DNA from: Roseovarius indicus
GTDB taxonomy: Bacteria > Pseudomonadota > Alphaproteobacteria > Rhodobacterales > Rhodobacteraceae
Length of the DNA stretch: 64,000 nucleotides
Assembly (NCBI RefSeq): GCF_008728195.1
Contig: NZ_CP031598.1
Coordinates: 1,364,001-1,428,000 of the forward strand
Direction: 5' to 3'
Positions 51,258 to 59,722 of this stretch are shown here, in pieces (the first letter of the stretch is position 1; every line of letters starts with the position of its first letter). The notes below the pieces were generated by a model. It had not been told where the DNA came from, did not search any database, and was given only the letters and a program-made list of their open reading frames with translations. The position numbers and the translations under genes are program-made.

Positions 51258-52216
51258 TTCGGGTACCGTAGCCTTGGGTTGACGAGGATCGCGAACAGGT
51301 CGGCGAGGAAGTTGAGGCCGACGAAGAACGAGGCGAAGATCATGCTGCAGGCCTGGACGACCGGCACGTCACGCCGCGAGACGGCGTCGACCATGTAGCG
51401 GCCCATGCCAGGGTAGACGAACACCACCTCGAGCACGACCGTTCCCACGATCAGGATCGCGAAGGAGAGCGCCACGATGTTGGCCAGCGGGCCAAGGCCG
51501 TTGGGCAGGGCGTGCTGCATGACGATCCGCCATGTCGGAAGGCCTTTCAGAACGGCCATCTCGATGTAGGGGCGCGACAGGATGTCGGCGATCGTCGCCC
51601 GTGTCAGCCGCAGGATGTAGGCGAAGTTGATGACGACGAGCGTCAGGACCGGCAGCGCCATGCGGTGGAGCCGTTCGGCCAGTTCCATGTCGGCGTTGAC
51701 GTTCGACACCGAGGGGAAGATGCCCAGCTGAACGGAGAACACCGCGATGAACACGTAGGCGATGAAGAAGTCGGGCAGTGACACCGAGATCACGCTGGTG
51801 GTGTTCACGACCCTGTTGATCAGGTGCTTGGGCCGGATCGCCGCGAAGACCCCCAACAGGATCCCCGGGATGGCGGCCAGCAGCACCGCGGCGCCGGCAA
51901 GCGCGACGGTGTTGCCGAGGCGCAAGGCGATTTCCTGGTTGATGGAGGAGGCGTTGCCGAAAGCGTTGGCCGCCAGCGAGCTGCCAAAGTCGCCCCGCAC
52001 GAAGTTCCAGAGCCATTCGAAGTAGCGGATGTGGGCGGGCTCGTTCAGGCCGAGGTTATCACGGATGGCGGCCAGCCCCTCGGGGGTGGCGTTGGTTCCG
52101 AGGATGATCTGCGCGATATCGCCCGGAAGCACCTCGGTGCCTGCGAAGATGACGATTGAAACGCCGAGCAGCGTGACAATGGAAATCAGTAACCTGCTGA
52201 TGATCAGTCGTAACAT
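51254..52216 (-). CDS. ABC transporter permease, DppB type
   Basis: 320 residues, six membrane segments, N-terminal helix LLISIVTLLGVSIVIFAGTE, family stretch EVVFVYPGMGRYMVDAVSRRD near the C-terminus. GGAGG precedes the ATG. First gene of the leftward permease-ATPase operon. Confidence 0.93.
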   Translation of the reverse strand: MLRLIISRLLISIVTLLGVSIVIFAGTEVLPGDIAQIILGTNATPEGLAAIRDNLGLNEPAHIRYFEWLWNFVRGDFGSSLAANAFGNASSINQEIALRLGNTVALAGAAVLLAAIPGILLGVFAAIRPKHLINRVVNTTSVISVSLPDFFIAYVFIAVFSVQLGIFPSVSNVNADMELAERLHRMALPVLTLVVINFAYILRLTRATIADILSRPYIEMAVLKGLPTWRIVMQHALPNGLGPLANIVALSFAILIVGTVVLEVVFVYPGMGRYMVDAVSRRDVPVVQACSMIFASFFVGLNFLADLFAILVNPRLRYPK

Positions 52217-52345
52217 CTGCCGCCTCCGCGGTCCGGTGCAATCTCGGGCGTCATGTCATTCGGTCCTTTGCCTTGTGCGACGGGTGGGCTGTACCGCCGG
52301 TGGCCGTTTCGGCCTGTCCCGGCGCCAGGGGCGCCGGCCGGTCGA

Positions 52346-52741
52346 TCAGCTGTCTGCGGGCTCGGGCCGTACGGCGGTCACCTCGATCTGAACCCGGCAG
52401 TCGCCGGCGAGGCTGGCCGACACCGTGCCGCGGCTCGGGAAGGGGCCCGGGGCGAAATAGTCGCGGTAGGCGTGGATGAATTCGAATCGGTAGGCTTCGT
52501 CCGAGACCCAGCAGCTTGTCTTTGCCACGTCTTTCAGGCTCAGTCCTGCTTCGGCCAGGGTGTCTTCGATTCTCTGCAGGCAGATCCGGGTCTCGTTCTC
52601 GATCGTGTCCGCCTCGGGAACGCGCCGCATGGTGGCGCCGTCGATGGCGAGGCCCGCGGCATAGACGAAATGCTCGGTCGCAACCCCGCGGGACACACCC
52701 GCGTCGTTGTTCGGGTGGATATGTGTAATCGCGTCTGTCAT
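52346..52741 (-). CDS. Rid family protein 1 (RidA/RutC-like)
   Basis: 131 residues from ATG 52741 (AAGGAG upstream; an ATG at 52762 overlaps the operator). Rid proteins are trimers that hydrolyse reactive enamines or imines, with a conserved Arg that contacts the substrate carboxylate. That Arg is kept in GPFPSRGTVSASLAGDCRVQIE (short form: PSRGTVSASL). The operator at 52761 directly precedes the ribosome site. Confidence 0.9.
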   Translation of the reverse strand: MTDAITHIHPNNDAGVSRGVATEHFVYAAGLAIDGATMRRVPEADTIENETRICLQRIEDTLAEAGLSLKDVAKTSCWVSDEAYRFEFIHAYRDYFAPGPFPSRGTVSASLAGDCRVQIEVTAVRPEPADS

Positions 52742-52760
52742 GGTCCCGTGCTCCTTTTTC

Positions 52761-52774
52761 ATACCAACTAGTTT
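52761..52774. promoter_or_regulatory. TetR-regulon operator 4: ATACCAACTAGTTT
   Basis: Matches AAACCAACTGGTTT at 12 of 14 positions, 20 bp upstream of the Rid protein 1 start. Confidence 0.6.
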
Positions 52775-52890
52775 GTAATCTGCATCCCGCCGTTGCTTCG
52801 AGTCAAGCTGGCGGGTGTTTTCCGGGCAAAGTTTCTGTCGCCTGCTGGCTGCTTCCGTGGCCTTTCGTCGCCGGCCATGCCGGCCGGGTT

Positions 52891-53853
52891 TCAGGCCGTC
52901 CCGGCGCGCTCGCCCGGGTGAAGCCAGTCGCCCTTGGTCGAGGTGCCGCTGTAGATGGTGAAGTTCTGGCTTGCGTGCTCCTCGGCGTAGCGGGTCAGCA
53001 GCCGCGCCTCGTAGGGCCCAAGCCTGTCATAGGGAATTTCGTCGACCTGGAATGTCTTTAGCCGGTCGGTTTCGGGGGTGTTGCTGGCGGTGCCGCGGTA
53101 ATAGACGCTGAACCCGTCGGCGTTATCCTCTTCCCACACCGCGAAGACGAACTCGATGCCGAACTCGATGCCCAGTGACATGAGGTGACCGTAAAGCCCA
53201 TCCTTGGCCTCGGGCGTACCGAGCTTCGGCGCGCTCGGCAGTTTGAGCATCCCGTCGCGGCCCGTCTCTTCTAGGATCACGCCGCCGGGGCCTTCCAGGA
53301 TCACCCCGAAATTCCCGCCGTGCTTCGGGTAGCCGGCAATCTGTTTTTCCAGCTCGAACAGCACGTAATTGCCGCGGAAATAGGCCAGCGGGCTTTGCGT
53401 GCCGTAGCCGTAATCCTCGACCCGGCCCACGAGGATCTCGTGGTCGCCGGCGTCGAAACGGTCATGCATCGCGCATTCGAACCAGGACAGCGAGTCCGGG
53501 ATCACCGGGCTGCCAAGCGCGCCGGTTTCGCAGGCGATCCCCTCGAAACGGTCGATGCCGCTGGTGGCGAATTGCTGCGACACGTCGCGTTGCGCCTCGG
53601 CCAGCACGTTGATGCAGAAATGATCGGCCTTCTGGAACTTCGAGAAGTTCGACGAGGTCTTGCCGATGCAGACCAGGACAAGCGGCGGATCGAGCGACAC
53701 CGAGCAGAAGGAATTGGCCGTGAAGCCGCACCGTTCGCCATCGATCTCGGTGGTGACCACGGTCACGCCTGTCACAAAGCCACCAAGCGCATTGCGAAGA
53801 TCTCTTACGGATTTCTCTGGGCCGGTGGACGGCCGGCTTTTGTCTTCGGGCAT
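52891..53853 (-). CDS. Flavin reductase-like FMN protein with C-terminal extension
   Basis: 320 residues from ATG 53853. Residues 15-175 are the flavin reductase/NADH:FMN oxidoreductase split barrel: ALGGFVTGVTVVTT, GFTANSFCSVSLDPPLVLV, FCINVLAEAQRDVSQQFA and HEILVGRVEDY. Another 145 residues (VILEGPGGVILEETGRDG ... DEIPYDRLGPYEARLL) form a nudix-like or unknown additional domain not seen in usual reductases. It most likely feeds reduced flavin to the neighbouring luciferase-like monooxygenase. Confidence 0.85.
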   Translation of the reverse strand: MPEDKSRPSTGPEKSVRDLRNALGGFVTGVTVVTTEIDGERCGFTANSFCSVSLDPPLVLVCIGKTSSNFSKFQKADHFCINVLAEAQRDVSQQFATSGIDRFEGIACETGALGSPVIPDSLSWFECAMHDRFDAGDHEILVGRVEDYGYGTQSPLAYFRGNYVLFELEKQIAGYPKHGGNFGVILEGPGGVILEETGRDGMLKLPSAPKLGTPEAKDGLYGHLMSLGIEFGIEFVFAVWEEDNADGFSVYYRGTASNTPETDRLKTFQVDEIPYDRLGPYEARLLTRYAEEHASQNFTIYSGTSTKGDWLHPGERAGTA

Positions 53854-54017
53854 GGCAGGTTTTCCTCTTTTTCCGAATATGTGAGTGCTGGGGAAAGGGG
53901 ATGATCGCAACGCGGCAGCCATGACTCCTGCGCGCAGGCCATCGGTCACGCCTTCTATCGGGCGCCGTACCAACGGGGCAGGGGCGGCCACCCGGCCATC
54001 ATGGCCGGGCGTACATC

Positions 54018-55244
54018 TTACTCGGCGTTTACAAGGGCTTCCCGGGCTGCGGGCAACACCTCGTTGCCCATCATTTCCAGGGATCGCTGACTGTCTTCAC
54101 TGGTGATGGCCGCATCTGCGTCGCCTCCGAACAGCCAGTGCCGGATGCCGAATTCCTTCGACATCTCGACGATCTTGTTGGTCACCGTTTCCGGGGAGCC
54201 GACGAACAGGTGCCCGCGATCGAAGAGCAGGTCGAAGGCGCTCATGTTCTGGAACTTGGGGTCGTTCTCGTCTTCGCCCTCGTCGAGGAACACGCCAAGG
54301 CCGCGCACCTTGGTGTAGACTTCGAGCCGCTTCTCGGCGATGGGCTTATAGATCCGGCGGGCTTCTTCATCCGTGGGTGCCACGAATACCTTGCGGGCAA
54401 GCGCGCAGTTGGCGCCGAGCGGCGGCAGAACGCCTGTCACGCCGCGGCGTGCCTCCTGGTAGGCCTCGAGCAGTTTCATCAGCTTGCGGCCGTTGGGGAA
54501 GAGCGTGATCCCGCCAAGCCCGGCCTCGGCCGCGTTGACGAAGCCCTCGATGGTTTCCGAGGTTGCCCACATCGGCGGTGTCGGCTCCTGCAGGGGGCGG
54601 GGCACGAGCATCATCTTGTTCCAGTTGCCGTCGCTGTCGGTCACCCCGTCGAGCGTGGGCGTTTCCGGGTTCGGATGATACTTGATGCCGGGTTTCGGGA
54701 ACTGGTGGCGTTCGCCGTCCCAGTCGAATTTCTCCTGCGTCCAGGCCCGTTTGATGATCTCGAGGTTCTCGGCGAAGATCGCCTTGCTGACCTCGGGCTT
54801 GGTGCGGTCGGCGTCGGGGTTGATGTTCACGATCTCGAACGGAATGATGCCGCGCGAGAAGCCGACTTCGAGGCGGCCGTTGCTGAAGTGATCGAGCATT
54901 GCCAGGTCTTCGGCCAGGCGCAGCGGGTGCCATGTGGTCAGGGTGACCGCGCCCATGCAAAGCCGCAGCGTCTTGGTGCGCGCGGCGAGGTCGGTTGCCA
55001 GCATGACCGGGTTGGGGCAGGCATCGGTGCTGTAGACGTCGAAGTGATGCTCGCCGAACCAGGCCCCGTCGAAGCCCAGCCGTTCGAGATCCTGCACCCG
55101 GCGCCGCGTCTCGTTCAGAAGCTGCGGCCAGCTTTTGGTGCCGTTGATGTTGGACAGGGTGACGAGCATGTCGAACCGCAGTTCGTCGGGCCCCGGCACC
55201 ACCAGATTATCGGCCCCGCCTTTACCTTCAAGATCGTCCTTCAA
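54018..55244 (-). CDS. Luciferase-like monooxygenase (LLM class, FMNH2-dependent)
   Basis: 408 residues from TTG 55244, which has AGGAGGTGAGG just upstream; no ATG fits and the frame further up lies in the operator region. The TIM barrel shows GFDGAWFGEHHFDVYS near residue 60, LRLCMGAVTLTTWHPLRLAED and LEVGFSRGI. The EHHF motif is typical of bacterial-luciferase-type oxygenases. Two-component enzymes of this class insert oxygen into carbon-nitrogen, carbon-sulfur or ketone substrates using flavin from a partner reductase, encoded next door. Confidence 0.9.
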   Translation of the reverse strand: MKDDLEGKGGADNLVVPGPDELRFDMLVTLSNINGTKSWPQLLNETRRRVQDLERLGFDGAWFGEHHFDVYSTDACPNPVMLATDLAARTKTLRLCMGAVTLTTWHPLRLAEDLAMLDHFSNGRLEVGFSRGIIPFEIVNINPDADRTKPEVSKAIFAENLEIIKRAWTQEKFDWDGERHQFPKPGIKYHPNPETPTLDGVTDSDGNWNKMMLVPRPLQEPTPPMWATSETIEGFVNAAEAGLGGITLFPNGRKLMKLLEAYQEARRGVTGVLPPLGANCALARKVFVAPTDEEARRIYKPIAEKRLEVYTKVRGLGVFLDEGEDENDPKFQNMSAFDLLFDRGHLFVGSPETVTNKIVEMSKEFGIRHWLFGGDADAAITSEDSQRSLEMMGNEVLPAAREALVNAE

Positions 55245-55329
55245 GGCCTCACCTCCTGTTCGTTCGCGCTTCCTTGGGTCTTGGTCCGACGATAAGTGGC
55301 CTTCATCAGCGCTGTCAATGAAAAGAAGC

Positions 55330-55343
55330 AGACCAGTTGGTAT
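55330..55343. promoter_or_regulatory. TetR-regulon operator 5: AGACCAGTTGGTAT
   Basis: Matches AAACCAGTTGGTTT at 12 of 14 positions, in the divergent region between the monooxygenase and the alpha/beta hydrolase. Confidence 0.6.
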
Positions 55344-55388
55344 AAACCTACTAAACAGTCTGTAAAATTGACCTGGGATTGCTTGAAC

Positions 55389-55402
55389 AAACCAAATGGT
55401 AT
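55389..55402. promoter_or_regulatory. TetR-regulon operator 6: AAACCAAATGGTAT
   Basis: Matches AAACCAACTGGTTT at 12 of 14 positions, second copy in the same divergent region, closer to the hydrolase start. Confidence 0.55.
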
Positions 55403-55450
55403 GCTGTATTCTTGGGTGCAGGACGCAAAATCGGAAGGAAACCCGCGCCA

Positions 55451-56230
55451 ATGGCCGATGCATTTTTTAGAAACAGGACGATCGATACGAGATACCGAAT
55501 CGAAGGGGAGGGGCCCGTGGTGACGTTCATCCACGGAATCGGCTCGAATCTCGACGCCTGGGATTCCGTGCTCGAGCATTTCGGCCCCGGCTACCGGATC
55601 CTGCGCTACGATCTGCGCGGTTTCGGCCAGTCGACGCGAATCAAGGGGCGCTACGAGATCGGCGCTTTTGTCGAAGACCTGATGAACCTGCTTCACCACC
55701 TGGAGATCGAGCGATGCCATCTTGTGGGGTTCTCGCTCGGCGGCCTAATCGCCCAGGCGGCGGCGCTGATGTATCCCGATACGTTCGACCGCCTTGTGCT
55801 GGCTTCGACGCTCGGGGCGATCGATGAGGATGACCAGGCTTTTCTCGATGACCGGTATGCCCAGCTTCTCAAGGGGGATCCGGGCTGGGAGAAGGCCATC
55901 GCGAACTACTTCTCTCCGGAATTCCTTGCTGCGAATCCGGGCCATATCGAAAAGCTGAAGGCGGATCGTGCGAAGAACGATCCCGAGATTTTTGCCATGG
56001 CTTACAGGATCATCGCCGAAAGCGATTTTGCGCCTTACCTGCACCAGATTCGCTCGAAAACACTGGTCTTTACAGGGGAGCACGATCGCGCAAGTCCGCG
56101 CATGGCGCATGCCATGGCGGCGGAGATTCCCGATGCGGAGGCGAAGGTGCTGGAAGGGCTGCGGCACAATCTACTGGTCGAGGACCCTCGGCTGATGGCG
56201 GCGACGATTCGCGACTTTCTCGACGGTTGA
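55451..56230 (+). CDS. Alpha/beta hydrolase (RutD/3-oxoadipate enol-lactonase-like)
   Basis: 259 residues from ATG 55451 (GGAAGG upstream). Motifs: TFIHGIGSNLDAWD oxyanion loop, nucleophile elbow GFSLGGL (GxSxG), Asp in FTGEHDRASP and His in GLRHNLLVEDP. The family includes RutD, 3-oxoadipate enol-lactonase and various amidases or esterases. Under the shared operator it likely hydrolyses the monooxygenase product. Confidence 0.9.
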   Translation: MADAFFRNRTIDTRYRIEGEGPVVTFIHGIGSNLDAWDSVLEHFGPGYRILRYDLRGFGQSTRIKGRYEIGAFVEDLMNLLHHLEIERCHLVGFSLGGLIAQAAALMYPDTFDRLVLASTLGAIDEDDQAFLDDRYAQLLKGDPGWEKAIANYFSPEFLAANPGHIEKLKADRAKNDPEIFAMAYRIIAESDFAPYLHQIRSKTLVFTGEHDRASPRMAHAMAAEIPDAEAKVLEGLRHNLLVEDPRLMAATIRDFLDG

Positions 56231-56254
56231 GCCAGGTCATCTGCTTGGAAATGG

Positions 56255-56290
56255 AAAAAGCGCAGAGCTGGGGCTCTGCGCTTTCATTTT
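56255..56290. terminator. Bidirectional rho-independent terminator
   Basis: AAAGCGCAGAGC pairs perfectly with GCTCTGCGCTTT around a 4-nt loop, with A-rich left and T-rich right flanks, between the convergent hydrolase and Rid protein 2 genes. It can terminate both. Confidence 0.85.
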
Positions 56291-56318
56291 GGTTGGGGTT
56301 GCCTTGCGGGCGTATCGC

Positions 56319-56687
56319 TCAGGCGCCGGTGTTGACGGCCACGGCGTCGAGCTGAACCCGACAGCCGCTGGGCAGCCCGGTCACGAAGGTGCAGCGCGCG
56401 GGGTAGGGGCCCGGTGCGAGCATCTTGTTGTAGGTTCCCCAGAAATCCGCGCGGTACGAATCCTCGGCGAGGAAGGAGTTGCACTTGGCCAGATCGTTCA
56501 GCGTGAGGCCGGCCTTTTCCAGTGCGGCCTCGAGCTTTTCCACGCAGATGCGCGTCTCGTCGGCCACCGAAAGGCCCTCGGGCAGCTTGCCCGTTGTGCT
56601 GTCCGCCGCGTTGACGACGAAAAAGGCGTAATCCTTCGTGACGGAGCCGAGCGTCCTGTCGCTGTCTTCGTGTTTCAGCCTGATCAT
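56319..56687 (-). CDS. Rid family protein 2 (RidA/RutC-like)
   Basis: 122 residues from ATG 56687 (AAGGAAG upstream). The conserved Arg is kept in YPARCTFVTGLPSGCRVQLD, as in active Rid deaminases. Operator 7 directly precedes it. Related to Rid proteins 1 and 3 of the same regulon. Confidence 0.9.
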   Translation of the reverse strand: MIRLKHEDSDRTLGSVTKDYAFFVVNAADSTTGKLPEGLSVADETRICVEKLEAALEKAGLTLNDLAKCNSFLAEDSYRADFWGTYNKMLAPGPYPARCTFVTGLPSGCRVQLDAVAVNTGA

Positions 56688-56703
56688 GTGTCGCTTCCTT
56701 ACT

Positions 56704-56721
56704 AAACTGACTGGTCTGTTT
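56704..56721. promoter_or_regulatory. TetR-regulon operator 7: AAACTGACTGGTCTGTTT
   Basis: A nearly perfect 18-bp palindrome (AAAC-N-GAC-N2-GTC-N-GTTT) 16 bp upstream of the Rid protein 2 start. Confidence 0.6.
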
Positions 56722-56939
56722 TTTAGCGTAGAGAGTAAAGACTGTTCGGTCAACGGCGGAATTCACGCAAGGGGTGGGGCTGAGAGCGGTGCGTTTTTGT
56801 CAGGTTTTATTTATTATAAACAGATGCATGCGGGGTGCATGGATCGCTTGCGCCAACGCTTGCCGGCTCTGGCTTCAAGAAAATTGGTGAGTTTTTTCTT
56901 AATCTTGTTGCATTGCGCGCCTATCGACCTCTAAGTTAC

Positions 56940-56953
56940 AAACCAGTTGGTTT
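56940..56953. promoter_or_regulatory. TetR-regulon operator 8: AAACCAGTTGGTTT
   Basis: Perfect AAACC-N4-GGTTT palindrome, 22 bp upstream of the dehydrogenase start. Confidence 0.7.
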
Positions 56954-56975
56954 TCAAAATTCGGAGCGAGACAAG

Positions 56976-58439
56976 ATGGTGAAGCAGATCTTCCCAAACG
57001 CGACGCAGCACCTGATCGGTGGAGAGTGGCAAGACGGCGCCGGCGACAAGGAGATCACGATCGTGGATCCCGCCACCGGCAAGACCCTCGAGACGATGCG
57101 CGAAGCGTCGATCGACCAGGTCGATGCCGCCGTCGCCGCCGCGGCCAAGGCCCTGCCGGAATGGTCGTCATGGTCGATCAACCGCCGGGCGGACCTGCTG
57201 CTCAAGGTCCGGTCGAAGATCGAGGCGAATATCGACGACCTTGCCATGGTTCTCAGCATCGACAACGGCAAGACGATTCCCGAGGCGAAGGGTGAAATCA
57301 CCCGGGCCTGCGAGGCAATCGCCAACGCGGCGAGCGCGCCGATGATCTATCACAGCGAGGCCGGCAACATTGCCCCGGGTCTCGACGCCCGCCGGAACCG
57401 CTATCCCATCGGGGTGTGCGTGGCGGTGACCCCGTTCAACTTCGCTGTCATGAACCCCTCGATGTTCTCTGCGTGGTCGCTTGTCTGCGGCAACACCCTG
57501 GTGATCAAGCCTTCGGAACAGACGCCGATGGCGTCGAACTTCCTTGTCTCGCTGTTCAAGGAGGCGGGCGTGCCCGATGGTGTTCTGAACATCGTGCACG
57601 GGTTTGCCGAGGTCGGACAGCGGCTGGTTGCCAGCCCCGAGGTTGCCGGCATCTCGTGCATCACCTCGACCCCTGTTGCCCGGGCGATCTATGAAACCGG
57701 TACCGCGCAGGGCAAGCGGGTTCAGGCCAATGGCGGGGGCAAGAACCCCTATGTGGTGCTGTCCGACGCCGATATCGACCGTGCGGCAGACGGCATTTCC
57801 GATGCCGCGTTCGGCATGGCCGGGCAGCGCTGTCTTGCCGCCAGCCGTTGCATCGTGATGGAGGACGTGTTCGACGAGTTCGTTGAGAAGATCACCGAAC
57901 GCGGCAAGGCCTTCGTTCTGGGCGACGGCCGCAATCCGAAGGCCACGATGGGGCCGCTCATCAATGCCAAGAGCCGTGACCGGGTCGCCAAGGCGATCGA
58001 GGATGCGGCCGAGGCGGGCGCGACGGTTGTTCTCGATGGCCGCGATCACCCGGTTGAGGGCGATGACACGGCCGAAGGTTTCTTCGTCGGGCCGACCGTG
58101 ATCACGGGCCTGTCGCACAAGCACCCTGTCGATGCGCAGGAGACCTTTGGTCCCTTCCTGGTGATCCACAAGGTTTCGAGCCTCGAGGAGGCGCTCGAGA
58201 TCGCGAACGACACCGAGTTCGGCAATGCGGCGGCTGTGTATACGTCGAGCGGCAAGACCGCGCAGGAATTCGAGCTTGGCTGCAACTCGGGCAATATCGG
58301 CATCAATACCTTCCCTGCGCCGCCGATGAATTTCACCATGGGCGGCATGGGCACCTCGTTCTTCGGGGATATCCACGTCTGCGGGGATGGTGCGATGCAT
58401 TTCTATACCGACCACAAGGTCGTCGTGACCCGGTGGTGA
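56976..58439 (+). CDS. mmsA: CoA-acylating (methyl)malonate-semialdehyde dehydrogenase
   Basis: 487 residues of the aldehyde dehydrogenase superfamily. The catalytic Cys lies in GMAGQRCLAASR. The loop that normally carries the general-base Glu reads QANGGGKNPYVV, as in CoA-acylating methylmalonate-semialdehyde dehydrogenases, which lack that Glu. The N-terminal HLIGGEWQDG and C-terminal MGGMGTSFFGDIHVCGDGAMHFYTD (short: SFFGDIHVCGDGAMHFYT) are typical of MmsA/IolA. These convert methylmalonate or malonate semialdehyde to propionyl- or acetyl-CoA. GGAG and operator 8 precede it. Confidence 0.88.
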   Translation: MVKQIFPNATQHLIGGEWQDGAGDKEITIVDPATGKTLETMREASIDQVDAAVAAAAKALPEWSSWSINRRADLLLKVRSKIEANIDDLAMVLSIDNGKTIPEAKGEITRACEAIANAASAPMIYHSEAGNIAPGLDARRNRYPIGVCVAVTPFNFAVMNPSMFSAWSLVCGNTLVIKPSEQTPMASNFLVSLFKEAGVPDGVLNIVHGFAEVGQRLVASPEVAGISCITSTPVARAIYETGTAQGKRVQANGGGKNPYVVLSDADIDRAADGISDAAFGMAGQRCLAASRCIVMEDVFDEFVEKITERGKAFVLGDGRNPKATMGPLINAKSRDRVAKAIEDAAEAGATVVLDGRDHPVEGDDTAEGFFVGPTVITGLSHKHPVDAQETFGPFLVIHKVSSLEEALEIANDTEFGNAAAVYTSSGKTAQEFELGCNSGNIGINTFPAPPMNFTMGGMGTSFFGDIHVCGDGAMHFYTDHKVVVTRW

Positions 58440-58447
58440 ATCGGAAC

Positions 58448-58474
58448 GCGCCGGGCCCTTGCGGGGCCCGGCGC
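58448..58474 (+). terminator. Intercistronic hairpin after mmsA
   Basis: GCGCCGGGCCC pairs perfectly with GGGCCCGGCGC around a 5-nt loop, 8 bp after the stop. No T-run follows, so partial termination or 3'-end protection is likelier than full termination. Confidence 0.5.
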
Positions 58475-58507
58475 AGCCAACCAATATCTACATGAAAGGC
58501 ATATCGC

Positions 58508-58897
58508 ATGATCGAGTACCGGGCTCCCAACGCGGAATGGACGAAGAATTACGGGCTGTCGACGGCGGCGCTGACTGGCCGCTACATGTTCAACGGCGCC
58601 ATGGCGCTGGACGTGGACAAGCTGAAGCGCCTCGATGAGGCCGACACCGTCGCCAACGAGGTCATCTTCTGCCTCAACAAGCTGAAAACCACGATCGGCA
58701 ACGAGGGGTTCGGGCCCGAGAGCATCGTGAAGCTGACCATGTACCTGAGCGACATGGCCTACCAGGACGAGGCCGAGACGGCGCTTGTCGAGTTTTTCGG
58801 TGCCGCGGATCAACCGCTCTATATTACCATCGGCGCAGGTCTTGCCGCGGATTGCCGGGTGGAGATCGAAGCCGTGACCGAGGCGCGCACGGCCTGA
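58508..58897 (+). CDS. Rid family protein 3, without the catalytic Arg
   Basis: 129 residues of the YjgF/Rid fold (YMFNGAMALDV, ESIVKLTMYLSD, DCRVEIEAVTEA). At the position where Rid proteins 1 and 2 have Arg, this one reads QPLYITIGAGLAADC, so the carboxylate-binding Arg is missing. It belongs to the Arg-less Rid subfamilies, whose role is not enamine deamination. The next gene is a CMD protein. Confidence 0.85.
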   Translation: MIEYRAPNAEWTKNYGLSTAALTGRYMFNGAMALDVDKLKRLDEADTVANEVIFCLNKLKTTIGNEGFGPESIVKLTMYLSDMAYQDEAETALVEFFGAADQPLYITIGAGLAADCRVEIEAVTEARTA

Positions 58898-58972
58898 CTG
58901 TGCTACGCGCCGGCCGGGTCGCAGCCAGTCTGCCCCGGCCGGCCCCATGATTGACCTGCAAGGAGCCGTCAC

Positions 58973-59683
58973 ATGACAGATGCACCGGCATGGATCATCT
59001 CCGCCGCAGCCCGCGACGCCGCGCCGGGACTGGCCGACTATTCCACGCGCGTCGTCGGTGACAGTGTCTGGGCTCGCCCCGGGCTGAGCCGGCGTGACAA
59101 GAGCCTCGTCACCGCCGTCGTGCTGGTCTGCGTCAACCGGCCGGCCGATTTCGGGGCGTTCGCGCCCGTCGCGCTGGATAGTGGCGTCACGCCGCGAGAG
59201 TTGAGCGAGATCGTCACCCATCTCGCCTTCTACTGTGGCTGGCCTTATGCCAACGCGGCGGCCACGGCACTTGCGGCGGCCTATCGCGAGCGCGGGATCG
59301 ATGCCTCGGAGATCGTTTCGCTTGGCGCGCCGAAGATCGAACCCGACGCCGAGGCCGAAAAGGCCCGGCAGGAGGGGCTTGCCCTGGCCGTCGCGCCGGT
59401 GTCGCAATCGCTGGTCGACTACACCGAGGACGTGCTGTTTTCGGATCTCTGGCTTCGGCCGGACCTTGCCCCGAGAGACCGGTGCCTCGTGACGGTTTCG
59501 GCGCTGGTCACGTTGGGGCAGCCGGAGCAGCTGGGCTACCATGCGCCGCGGGCGCTTGATCATGGCGTCACCGAAGCGGAGCTGGGCGATGTCCTGACCC
59601 ATCTTGCCTTCTATGCCGGGTGGCCGAGGGCCATGTCGGCGGCGGGGGTGATCAAGCGGGTGATCGAGGACCGGAAGGGCTGA
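58973..59683 (+). CDS. Double-domain carboxymuconolactone decarboxylase (CMD) family protein
   Basis: 236 residues consisting of two CMD repeats: WARPGLSRRDKSLVTAVVL ... THLAFYCGWPYANAA and LWLRPDLAPRDRCLVTVSAL ... THLAFYAGWPRAMSA. The second repeat aligns to the first with the Cys/Ala difference visible in THLAFYCGWP versus THLAFYAGWP. The decarboxylase-type HLAFY-GWP motif occurs in both. AAGGAG precedes the ATG. May be lactone-acid decarboxylase-like. Confidence 0.9.
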   Translation: MTDAPAWIISAAARDAAPGLADYSTRVVGDSVWARPGLSRRDKSLVTAVVLVCVNRPADFGAFAPVALDSGVTPRELSEIVTHLAFYCGWPYANAAATALAAAYRERGIDASEIVSLGAPKIEPDAEAEKARQEGLALAVAPVSQSLVDYTEDVLFSDLWLRPDLAPRDRCLVTVSALVTLGQPEQLGYHAPRALDHGVTEAELGDVLTHLAFYAGWPRAMSAAGVIKRVIEDRKG

Positions 59684-59722
59684 TCGCCGGGGTGGCGGAC
59701 CATTGGGCGCTTCGGGGACGGT

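Noticed and set aside
54018..55244. True RutA uracil monooxygenase
   Set aside because: The EHHF-type luciferase motif and overall sequence do not resemble RutA as I know it; only pathway logic is similar.
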